This document shows positions 1 to 6,242 of a stretch of DNA of 9,735 bases, in pieces. The stretch is from contig JBKBOE010000083.1 in assembly GCA_046294915.1 (NCBI GenBank), positions 1-9,735 on the forward strand. The letters run 5' to 3'. The notes under the pieces are model-generated. The model was not told the DNA's origin. It did not search any database and saw only the letters and a program-made list of their open reading frames with translations. The stretch comes from UBA2336 sp046294915 (GTDB taxonomy: Bacteria > Bacteroidota > Bacteroidia > Cytophagales > Cyclobacteriaceae). How positions within the stretch are numbered: position 1 is the stretch's first letter; each line of letters begins with the position of its first letter. Made by a program: the position numbers and the translations under genes.

Positions 1-2
1 AA

Positions 3-317
3 AATGCCTCTGCGTATGTATCCGGATTTCTTGTACAGAAATATTTCATCAGTGAAGGATGGAGAAAACACCATATCTATATTGGGGATGAGTATGATTC
101 GGAACATTCTACGCTGAAAGTAATTTCCCAGCTAAAGTTGGGAATAGTTATGAAGATGCTTACAGATAATCTGCAAAAAATTAAAGAGGCGACAAAGGTA
201 AACGAGCAGGAGCAGTTACTCAAGATACAAAAAGAGATTGATGGTTACAAAAACATTATCGCATCAAGTCTTGGTCGAATTGTATTGCCTACTATGAAAC
301 TACTTGAAGATCAATAA
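3..317 (+). CDS. dnaG: DNA primase (DnaG), C-terminal fragment, 5' end outside window
   Basis: An open frame enters from the left edge and stops with TAA at 315-317, giving 104 residues of the C-terminus. The visible protein has the pattern ISEGW..KHHIYI, then a helical charged stretch (LKLGIVMKMLTDNLQKIKEA), then a second helix ending in LGRIVLP. From memory this order resembles the end of Bacteroidota DnaG, where a short 'SENW..KH.I' segment leads into the helical hairpin that binds the replicative helicase DnaB. The catalytic TOPRIM and zinc domains would lie outside the window, so the call rests only on this tail. Sampled G+C is about 32-37%, clearly lower than in the genes that follow. 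That is unusual for a housekeeping gene and leaves room for a mobile-element primase or an unrelated helical protein. The stop is 24 bases before ribBA on the same strand, so read-through into ribBA is possible. Confidence 0.55.
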   Translation, partial: NASAYVSGFLVQKYFISEGWRKHHIYIGDEYDSEHSTLKVISQLKLGIVMKMLTDNLQKIKEATKVNEQEQLLKIQKEIDGYKNIIASSLGRIVLPTMKLLEDQ

Positions 318-341
318 TGTTAGAGTATTTGAATTTATGAT

Positions 342-1559
342 ATGAAAGAAAAAATTGAACTCAATACCATTAATGAAGCAATTGAGGACATCAAAAACGG
401 CAAGGTAATTATTGTAGTGGATGATGAAGACCGTGAAAACGAAGGTGACTTCATCTGCGCAGCCGAGTGCATCACACCCGAAATCGTAAATTTCATGGCT
501 ACCCACGGGCGCGGCCTGATCTGCGCTTCGCTGATTGAAGACCGCTGCGATGAGTTGAAACTTGAGCTTATGGTTGGCCAGAATACCGCTGCATTTGAAA
601 CCCCATTTACGGTTTCGGTTGATCTGATCGGGCATGGCTGCACAACGGGTATTTCGGCACACGACCGGTTTAAAACAATTCGCGCTTTGGTCGACCCGGA
701 AACCAGGCCGGAAGATCTCGGACGTCCCGGGCATATTTTTCCGTTGCGTGCAAAGCGCGGAGGTGTGTTGCGCAGGGCAGGGCATACCGAAGCGGCCATT
801 GATTTTGCACGCCTTGCCGGCTTTAAACCGGCAGGCGTACTAGTTGAAATTCTGAAGGAAGACGGGACCATGGCTCGACTGCCAGACCTGAAAAAAGTGG
901 CCGAACGATTTAATCTGAAACTGGTATCCATTAAAGATCTTATCGAGTACAGGATAAGAAAGGAATCATTGATTGAGCGCGAAGTGGATGTTGACATGCC
1001 TACCGAGTATGGCCACTTCAAACTGGTGGCGTACAAACAAACGAGCACACAGGAAACACACCTGGCCCTCGTAAAAGGCGAGTGGCTCAAAGATGAGCCG
1101 GTTTTGGTGCGTGTGCACTCCAGTTGTGTTACCGGAGATATTTTCGGCTCGTGCCGTTGCGATTGCGGCCCGCAACTTCATGCAGCCTTGCAGTTGGTTG
1201 AACGCGAGGGCAAAGGGGTAGTGCTGTACATGAAACAGGAAGGGCGTGGTATAGGGCTGTTGAATAAACTCAAAGCGTATAAACTTCAGGAAAACGGAAT
1301 GGATACGGTGGAGGCCAACCTGCAACTTGGCTTCGATATGGATGAGCGCGATTACGGGGTGGGTGCACAAATTCTTCGCGACCTGGGCGTAACAAAAATC
1401 CGGTTGCTCACCAACAACCCCAAAAAACGGGTGGGGCTGATGGGCTATGGCCTGGAAATTGTTGAGAATATTCCCATTGAGATTGCGCCTAACCCGCATA
1501 ATGAGAAATACCTCAAAACCAAACGCGACCGGCTGGGCCACACAATTTTAAAAAGCTGA
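342..1559 (+). CDS. ribBA: Bifunctional 3,4-dihydroxy-2-butanone 4-phosphate synthase / GTP cyclohydrolase II
   Basis: This 405-residue cytosolic enzyme opens both branches of riboflavin synthesis. The N-terminal half (about 1-205) makes 3,4-dihydroxy-2-butanone 4-phosphate from ribulose 5-phosphate. The C-terminal half (about 210-400) converts GTP to 2,5-diamino-6-ribosylamino-pyrimidinone phosphate, releasing formate and pyrophosphate. The RibB half shows the acidic metal/substrate loop DDEDRENEGD (27-36), HGRGLICAS, TTGISAHDR (101-109) and GHTEAAIDFARLAG. The RibA half has the zinc ligands C262, C273 and C275 in the family's C-x10-C-x-C spacing, EGRGIGLLNKLKAY, DERDYG with D334 and R336 at the catalytic Asp/Arg positions, and LLTNNPKK. 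Both halves look intact, so both activities are expected. The ATG at 342 gives the usual short N-terminus before the first helix; no strong Shine-Dalgarno is visible. The stop overlaps the next gene's start. No FMN riboswitch fits in the 24-base leader. Confidence 0.97.
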   Translation: MKEKIELNTINEAIEDIKNGKVIIVVDDEDRENEGDFICAAECITPEIVNFMATHGRGLICASLIEDRCDELKLELMVGQNTAAFETPFTVSVDLIGHGCTTGISAHDRFKTIRALVDPETRPEDLGRPGHIFPLRAKRGGVLRRAGHTEAAIDFARLAGFKPAGVLVEILKEDGTMARLPDLKKVAERFNLKLVSIKDLIEYRIRKESLIEREVDVDMPTEYGHFKLVAYKQTSTQETHLALVKGEWLKDEPVLVRVHSSCVTGDIFGSCRCDCGPQLHAALQLVEREGKGVVLYMKQEGRGIGLLNKLKAYKLQENGMDTVEANLQLGFDMDERDYGVGAQILRDLGVTKIRLLTNNPKKRVGLMGYGLEIVENIPIEIAPNPHNEKYLKTKRDRLGHTILKS

Positions 1560-2164
1560 TGAACAGAACAGGGGGCATTATTCTGCTGATGGTGATTTCT
1601 GCCTTTGCCATGGCTCAGGAATGGCCATTTGAATTATGGCATGAAGGCAAAATCATCCTTACCAGCGGGGACACCCTGCGGGGCGTTGTCAAGTATGATC
1701 TTCAGCAGGATTTGGTGCAGTTCAGAGATAGAGAAGACAAACGTATTGAGGCGTTCTCCCCGCGCAAAGTGCTTACTTTCGAAATTTTTGATGCCACCGT
1801 AAAAAATTACCGGAACTTTTTCTCGCTTCCCTATTCTTCCACTTCTTCGTATGGGGCCCTTTCTTTTTTCGAGTTACTCACCGAAGGCAAACTTACCTTG
1901 CTGTGCAGGGAAGCCCTGGAATATCGTACAATGAACTCACCGTATTATTATGGTTCGTATTCAAGGTTGGAACTGGTGTATCGGTATTTTTTTATGGATG
2001 AGAAAGGAAAGATTACTGAGTTCTCCGGTAAACGACCTGACCTGATGGCCTTAATGGGTCGCCATGCCGATACCATAGATAAGTATATGAAATCCAACCG
2101 GCTTCGCCTGGATAACCGGAATCATTTTGTAAGGATTATTGCGTATTATAATTCCCTCTTTTAG
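1559..2164 (+). CDS. Exported protein of unknown function, translationally coupled to ribBA
   Basis: A 201-residue protein I cannot assign to a named family; I have an impression, unchecked, of similar uncharacterised proteins in Cytophagales. Residues 1-19 form a signal peptide (basic start, hydrophobic core IILLMVISAFA, AMA|Q cleavage), which predicts a mature periplasmic or surface protein starting with Gln. No lipobox, no further membrane segment and no obvious C-terminal sorting domain are seen. The mature part reads as beta-rich with short motifs: GKIILTSGDTLRGVVKYDLQ, then FSPRKVLTFEIFD, FFELLTEGKLTLLCRE, a Tyr-rich stretch (NSPYYYGSYSRLELVYRYFF) and a C-terminal helix followed by VRIIAYYNS. 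The 'GDTLRGVVKYD' opening recalls small-barrel domains of Bacteroidota envelope proteins, but this is only an impression. Its ATG shares one base with the ribBA TGA (TGATG at 1557-1561), so expression is probably coupled by ribosome re-initiation. Nothing in it suggests a flavin role. Confidence 0.85.
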   Translation: MNRTGGIILLMVISAFAMAQEWPFELWHEGKIILTSGDTLRGVVKYDLQQDLVQFRDREDKRIEAFSPRKVLTFEIFDATVKNYRNFFSLPYSSTSSYGALSFFELLTEGKLTLLCREALEYRTMNSPYYYGSYSRLELVYRYFFMDEKGKITEFSGKRPDLMALMGRHADTIDKYMKSNRLRLDNRNHFVRIIAYYNSLF

Positions 2165-2195
2165 AATTTTCGGGTTGTTTTCGGAATTGCTGTTT

Positions 2196-2220
2196 TAGCT
2201 ATAGCTTGCGGCATAAGCTA
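2196..2220. repeat. Short palindrome and inverted repeat upstream of surE
   Basis: The 73-base gap between the unknown exported gene and surE contains the 10-base palindrome AGCTATAGCT (2197-2206). It overlaps a perfect 6-base inverted repeat: TAGCTT (2202-2207), a 7-base spacer, and AAGCTA (2215-2220). A third copy of the TAGCT core opens the cluster at 2196. No T-tract follows the hairpin on the + strand, so it does not look like an intrinsic terminator. It lies 18 bases before the surE ATG, where it could be an operator, a leader hairpin or a dispersed palindromic repeat. The sequence alone does not decide which. Confidence 0.45.
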
Positions 2221-2237
2221 CCCTGTTTCTTAAGCGT

Positions 2238-3017
2238 ATGAAAAAACCCCTGATCCTGGTTTCCAATGATGACGGCATCACGTCTAAAGGAATCCGCACA
2301 TTAGTGCATGTTATGAAAAAGCTGGGCGATGTGCTGGTAGTAGCACCTGACAGTCCGCAGTCGGGCATGGGGCATGCCATAACCGTTGGCGAAACGCTGC
2401 GCCTGGAAGAAAACTATATTTTTGATGGCGTAAAGGCCTACGAATGTTCAGGAACTCCGGCCGATTGTGTAAAGATGGCGCGCCATTATGTATTAAAAGA
2501 TAGGGAACAACCCGATGTTGTTGTGAGCGGGGTAAATCATGGAAGCAACACATCCATCAGCGTACTGTATTCCGGCACGATGTCGGCTGCCATTGAGGGG
2601 GCGATTGAGGGTACTCCGGCCATCGGGTTTTCGTTATGCGATTATGCTCATGATGCTGACTTTTCACACACCGAGCAGCCCATTTTGAAAATAACTGAAC
2701 AAGTGCTGCGCAAAGGATTACCCAAGGGCGTTGCACTAAATGTCAATTTCCCGCCAAAGCGAAATGAGAGTCTGAAAGGCATTCGCATTTGCAGGCAGGC
2801 CAATGCAAAATGGGTAGAAGAGTTTGATGAACGTTTCGACCCGAATGGAAGGCGGTATTTCTGGATGGCTGGCAACTTTGTGAATTTCGACAAAGGAGAA
2901 GATAATGATGAGTGGGCAATTGCGAACAATTATGTTTCGGTAGTGCCTTGCCAGTTTGATCTTACCGCGCATTCAGCTATACCCGTGCTTAATGAAGAGT
3001 GGGATATTCTCCGGTAA
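2238..3017 (+). CDS. surE: 5'/3'-nucleotidase SurE
   Basis: A 259-residue cytosolic metal-dependent phosphatase that, in characterised members, removes phosphate from nucleoside 5'- and 3'-monophosphates (some also act on short polyphosphate). It is linked to stress and stationary-phase survival in Escherichia coli. The divalent-metal site is complete: D11 and D12 in LVSNDDGI, S42 in APDSPQSGMGHAIT, and N100 in VVSGVNHGSNTS. The family segment LYSGTMSAAIEGAIEGTPAIGFSL follows, and the length is typical. The ATG at 2238 places NDDG at the usual position about ten residues in. No clear promoter or Shine-Dalgarno was found in the 73 bases upstream, though an inverted repeat sits there. The stop is one base before the ATG of the START-domain gene, suggesting a two-gene transcript. 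In many Bacteroidota surE precedes lpxB; here it does not. Confidence 0.95.
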   Translation: MKKPLILVSNDDGITSKGIRTLVHVMKKLGDVLVVAPDSPQSGMGHAITVGETLRLEENYIFDGVKAYECSGTPADCVKMARHYVLKDREQPDVVVSGVNHGSNTSISVLYSGTMSAAIEGAIEGTPAIGFSLCDYAHDADFSHTEQPILKITEQVLRKGLPKGVALNVNFPPKRNESLKGIRICRQANAKWVEEFDERFDPNGRRYFWMAGNFVNFDKGEDNDEWAIANNYVSVVPCQFDLTAHSAIPVLNEEWDILR

Positions 3018-3018
3018 A

Positions 3019-3648
3019 ATGAAATTGGCTTTACTTTTTTTCCTGATCAGTTTTTTGCTAAACGCTCAAACCGATTGTGAGCTGAGGCGTTCGCAAGACA
3101 GCATCTTTGTGTATTCCTGTAAAGTAAAAGAATCCAAAATAAAAGCTATCCGGGCAAATTTCACGTTACCAACTACACCTTCGGTTTTGGCAGGGCACCT
3201 GTTGGATGTTGCATCCTACACACAATGGCAGTACAGCATTATTGAAACGGAAGTGTTGAAACAGGAGAGTGAAAATGAAGTGATTTACCGGGCGGAGGTG
3301 AAAGCGCCCTGGCCCGTATCGAACCGCGACCTGGTTGTGCGGCTCAAGATCGAACAGGACCCGGAAACAAAAGTAATGACCTTCTCCATCATCAGTATTC
3401 CGGATTATATTCCTGCACGTGAAGGTGTGGTGAGGGTGCCGCTTTCAGTAGGGCATTGGACGGTAACCCCGGTTGGCAGGAATAAAGTAAAGATTGATTA
3501 CCACTTCCTTGTTGATCCGGGGGGCTCCATACCTGCCTGGCTCCTTAATCTATCCATTGCAGAAGGCCCATATAAAACATTCACCAATCTCACCAAACGG
3601 ATCAAAGAAGGTGTTCATGTAAAACCTGCCCAGTTTATTCAGGATTAA
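3019..3648 (+). CDS. Exported START/SRPBCC-fold (lipid-binding-like) protein
   Basis: A 209-residue protein with a signal peptide (MKLALLFFLISFLLNA|Q, cleavage after A16) followed by one START-like domain over about residues 35-195. Recognisable features are the 'L.DVASYTQWQYSI' segment, KAPWPVSNRDLVVR (95-108), which matches the PWP-S-x-RD signature of START proteins, and SVGHWTVTPVGRNKVKIDYHFLVDPGGSIPAWLLN near the end. START domains form a hydrophobic cup that usually binds lipids or sterols; the ligand here is unknown and the site would be periplasmic. An upstream in-frame ATG at 2956 would add 21 non-signal-like residues inside surE. The ATG at 3019 is preferred because it begins directly with the signal peptide and lies one base after the surE stop (TAA-A-ATG), the spacing expected for translational coupling. 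The mature N-terminus would be Gln, as in the other exported protein here. Confidence 0.86.
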   Translation: MKLALLFFLISFLLNAQTDCELRRSQDSIFVYSCKVKESKIKAIRANFTLPTTPSVLAGHLLDVASYTQWQYSIIETEVLKQESENEVIYRAEVKAPWPVSNRDLVVRLKIEQDPETKVMTFSIISIPDYIPAREGVVRVPLSVGHWTVTPVGRNKVKIDYHFLVDPGGSIPAWLLNLSIAEGPYKTFTNLTKRIKEGVHVKPAQFIQD

Positions 3649-3683
3649 CCATCCGCAACGTTATCTGCGATAGTACAGGGTGA
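3649..3683. other. Convergent intergenic gap, no clear terminator
   Basis: Only 35 bases separate the stop of the START gene (+) from the stop of priA (-). A weak inverted repeat, CGCA (3654-3657) and TGCG (3666-3669), could form a 4-base stem, but there is no G+C-rich stem with a T-tract on either strand. Transcripts from the two sides may therefore overlap at their 3' ends or end by another mechanism. Confidence 0.4.
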
Positions 3684-6191
3684 TTAATTCGGATCAACAT
3701 CTACAATAATTCTAACCGCCCTGAAAGCTTTTTCATCCTGCAACTGGTAAATGCATTGCCCCAGTGTATGCTTGATTTCCATCAATTGGCCGGAGTTGCG
3801 CGGTATCTTAATCAGGATGGTCATCAGGTACTGGTTTCTGATTTTTGAAACCATGGGTTCGCCCGGTCCTACTATTTTAACACCTGCCAGGCTTGAGCGT
3901 AATCGATCGGCCAATTCGACCGATGCCTCGTGTACAATCTTTTTATCGGCATGCTTTACGATGAGTTCGATTAATCTTGAAAACGGAGGGTAGAGATGTT
4001 GCTGGCGGTCGGCCAATTCGAGGGTATAAAATTCGTTAATGCGATGATGCAACACATCGTTCAGCAAACTATGATCGGGTTGAGAAGTCTGAATAACCAC
4101 TTTGCCCGGCTTGTCCTTACGGCCTGCCCGGCCGCTTACCTGCGTAAGCAACTGAAAGGCGCGCTCATGTGAACGGAAATCCGGGAAATGAAACATGCGG
4201 TCAGCGTGAAACACGCCTACCAGACTAACCCTTTCAAAATCCAGCCCTTTGGTTACCATTTGTGTCCCTACAAGAATGTCCGTTCGGCCGGATTCAAATT
4301 CCGATAAGATGTGCTCGTAACTGGATTTAGACCGGGTGGTGTCCAGATCCATCCGTTGAATGGTTGCTTCAGGAAAATGAAGACGCAGCTCTTCTTCCAG
4401 CTTTTCGGTACCATACCCTACGGTTAGCAGGCGTTTGGAGGAGCACGAGCGGCACGCGCCCGGCATCTGTTCTTTATAGCCACAATAATGGCATACCAGC
4501 GAATTTTTGTATTGATGGTAGGTAAGGCTTACCGAGCAATTGGTGCAACGGGGTACCCATCCACAATCTTCGCAATTAAGGATGGGTGAATACCCTCTCC
4601 GGTTTTGAAAAATAATAGCTTGTTCTTTCCTCTGCAAGGTTTCTTCAATGGCTTTAAGGAGTGTGGATGAAAATTGCCCTTTGTTTTTCTTTTCTCTCCG
4701 GTCGCGACTCAGGTCGGCCAGGATAATCTCCGGAAGTTGTGCTTCGCCAAACCGTGTGGTCAGATTCACAAGGCCGTATTTGTTGGTGTTTGCCAGCCAA
4801 TACGATTCCAGTGAGGGTGTTGCCGAACCCATAAGCACCCGGGCGTGGTGCATCTGGCCAATAATAAGGGCTACATCACGCGCATGGTAACGGGGTGAAG
4901 GTTCCTGTTGTTTGTAGGAGGTGTCATGCTCTTCATCAACAATAATCAGCCCGAGGTGATCAAACGGAAGAAAGACTGCAGAGCGAACGCCCACCACAAA
5001 CTGAAACCGGCCGCTCAGGATTCCTTGCCAAACTTCCACCCGTTCGTTATCTGAGAATCGGGAGTGGTACACGCCCATGCTTTTGCCGAATACTTTTTTT
5101 AACCGCTGCACAATTTGTGTGGTAAGGGCAATTTCGGGAAGCAGGTACAAAACCTGTGATCCGCTTTCGAGCGCCTCCTTAATCAGGCTGATGTAAATCT
5201 CGGTTTTACCGCTGCCGGTAATACCATGGAGCAACGTGGTGGTTGTCTTTTCGAATGACTGAATAATCTCCTGCCGGGCACGGGCCTGTTCTTCACTAAG
5301 GGTAATCTCAAAGGCATCGGTTGCACCCTCGTCATCAAACCTCGACACAACTACTTCGAATTCTTCGAACACACCGTGTTTGATCAGCGTATTCAGCGAT
5401 GACTCCGACAAGTCGCCCTCCAGAATTTTTCTACGGGAAATACCTGCCTTGTTAGCTGCTTCATCGTGGAGAACCGGAATCTCCTGCAGGTATTTTAATA
5501 TAATGGCTTCTTGTTTGGGTTTTGATGACAGTGCATCGAAAAGCGTATGTAACGCCTGGTTTGTGCTAAAGGACTTTGTTAACCGGATTTTTCGTTCGGT
5601 TTTAGGCTTGAATTTTTCAGTTACCTCTTCAAACAGGATAACCGCCTCCTTTCTTACCAGGGATTTAACAATGGAATAAACCGTTTTTATACCGAGCAGC
5701 CTGGAAATGGCCGAATAGGTGAGTGCCCCGTTTTGCAACTGGCGGAGCAGCATTTCTTCCTTCTGCGTAAACTCAAACAGGGTTTCGTTCCAGTCGAAGG
5801 CCGGGTGGAGTTGCACCTTCGATTCACTGGAGAGCTTTAAACCAGAAGGCAGGGCAGCATTCATTACTTCACCGGGTGTGCACAGGTAATAGGATGACAT
5901 CCAATCGAACAACTTTAATTGTTTGGCATTGACTGCCGGTTGCTCATCGAGTAATTCCAGCAGGTATCTTGCTTCATATTCGGTGGGCGGTTGCCGGTGG
6001 AGTGAGTGTACAATCCCGGTAAGAATTCTTCGGTCACCAAAGGGCACAATGGCGCGCTGGCCGGGCGCGATCAGATCATTGAGCCTTTCGGGTACACGGT
6101 AGGTAAAAAATTTCGGAACAGGAACCGGCAGGATAAGCTCAGCAAACCAGGTGGTCCGTTCGGTTGATGATGAAAAAAGCGGGTCAGTCAT
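3684..6191 (-). CDS. priA: Primosomal protein N' (replication restart helicase PriA)
   Basis: An 835-residue superfamily 2 DNA helicase that recognises stalled or repaired forks and reloads the replicative helicase. Domains in order: an N-terminal 3'-DNA-end-binding domain (about 12-115, with VPKFFTYRVPE and PGQRAIVPFG), a winged-helix-like linker (to about 290), and helicase lobe 1 with Walker A GITGSGKTEIY (Lys at 329) and the Walker B/motif II DEEH (419-422, in VDEEHDTSYKQ). Next come motif III MGSATPSLESY, a zinc module with eight cysteines in four pairs (540/543, 549/552, 567/570, 580/583), and lobe 2 with GTQMVTKGLDF and QVSGRAGR. All zinc ligands and helicase motifs are present, so activity is expected. 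The ATG at 6191 is 51 bases after the DUF255 gene on the same strand, and a TAnnTTTG box lies in that gap. priA may therefore be read both from its own promoter and as the last gene of the run. No functional tie to its two upstream neighbours is known. Confidence 0.97.
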   Translation of the reverse strand: MTDPLFSSSTERTTWFAELILPVPVPKFFTYRVPERLNDLIAPGQRAIVPFGDRRILTGIVHSLHRQPPTEYEARYLLELLDEQPAVNAKQLKLFDWMSSYYLCTPGEVMNAALPSGLKLSSESKVQLHPAFDWNETLFEFTQKEEMLLRQLQNGALTYSAISRLLGIKTVYSIVKSLVRKEAVILFEEVTEKFKPKTERKIRLTKSFSTNQALHTLFDALSSKPKQEAIILKYLQEIPVLHDEAANKAGISRRKILEGDLSESSLNTLIKHGVFEEFEVVVSRFDDEGATDAFEITLSEEQARARQEIIQSFEKTTTTLLHGITGSGKTEIYISLIKEALESGSQVLYLLPEIALTTQIVQRLKKVFGKSMGVYHSRFSDNERVEVWQGILSGRFQFVVGVRSAVFLPFDHLGLIIVDEEHDTSYKQQEPSPRYHARDVALIIGQMHHARVLMGSATPSLESYWLANTNKYGLVNLTTRFGEAQLPEIILADLSRDRREKKNKGQFSSTLLKAIEETLQRKEQAIIFQNRRGYSPILNCEDCGWVPRCTNCSVSLTYHQYKNSLVCHYCGYKEQMPGACRSCSSKRLLTVGYGTEKLEEELRLHFPEATIQRMDLDTTRSKSSYEHILSEFESGRTDILVGTQMVTKGLDFERVSLVGVFHADRMFHFPDFRSHERAFQLLTQVSGRAGRKDKPGKVVIQTSQPDHSLLNDVLHHRINEFYTLELADRQQHLYPPFSRLIELIVKHADKKIVHEASVELADRLRSSLAGVKIVGPGEPMVSKIRNQYLMTILIKIPRNSGQLMEIKHTLGQCIYQLQDEKAFRAVRIIVDVDPN

Positions 6192-6205
6192 GCAGAAGCT
6201 TCGGG

Positions 6206-6213
6206 CAAAGCTA
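6206..6213 (-). promoter_or_regulatory. Candidate -7 promoter box (TAGCTTTG) upstream of priA
   Basis: On the - strand the octamer TAGCTTTG fits the Bacteroidota -7 consensus TAnnTTTG and ends 14 bases before the priA ATG. I found no matching -33 TTG at the expected spacing of about 19-21 bases, so the promoter is incomplete as read. The same octamer occurs just before the GSCFA gene, which makes chance less likely but does not exclude it. Confidence 0.35.
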
Positions 6214-6242
6214 ACGGAAATGGGACTCAGTTTAGCTGTGTG

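Noticed and set aside
318..341. Promoter or FMN riboswitch before ribBA
   Set aside because: The gap is only 24 bases, lacks TAnnTTTG with correct spacing, and is far too short for an FMN riboswitch.
335..1090. Long - strand open frame (251 codons) opposite ribBA
   Set aside because: It lies wholly antisense to a well-supported gene, its protein is low-complexity Ser/Arg-rich with no recognisable motif, and it is explained by the codon bias of ribBA.
966..1541. Second - strand open frame (191 codons) opposite the RibA half
   Set aside because: It overlaps the zinc-site region of ribBA, has no recognisable motifs or supporting start signals, and is a shadow frame.
2956..3018. Upstream start for the START-domain protein
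   Set aside because: It adds 21 residues inside surE in front of a clean signal peptide. The ATG at 3019 fits both the signal peptide and the gene spacing.
3654..3669. Inverted repeat CGCA/TGCG between the START gene and priA as a terminator
   Set aside because: The stem is only four base pairs and no T-tract follows on either strand.
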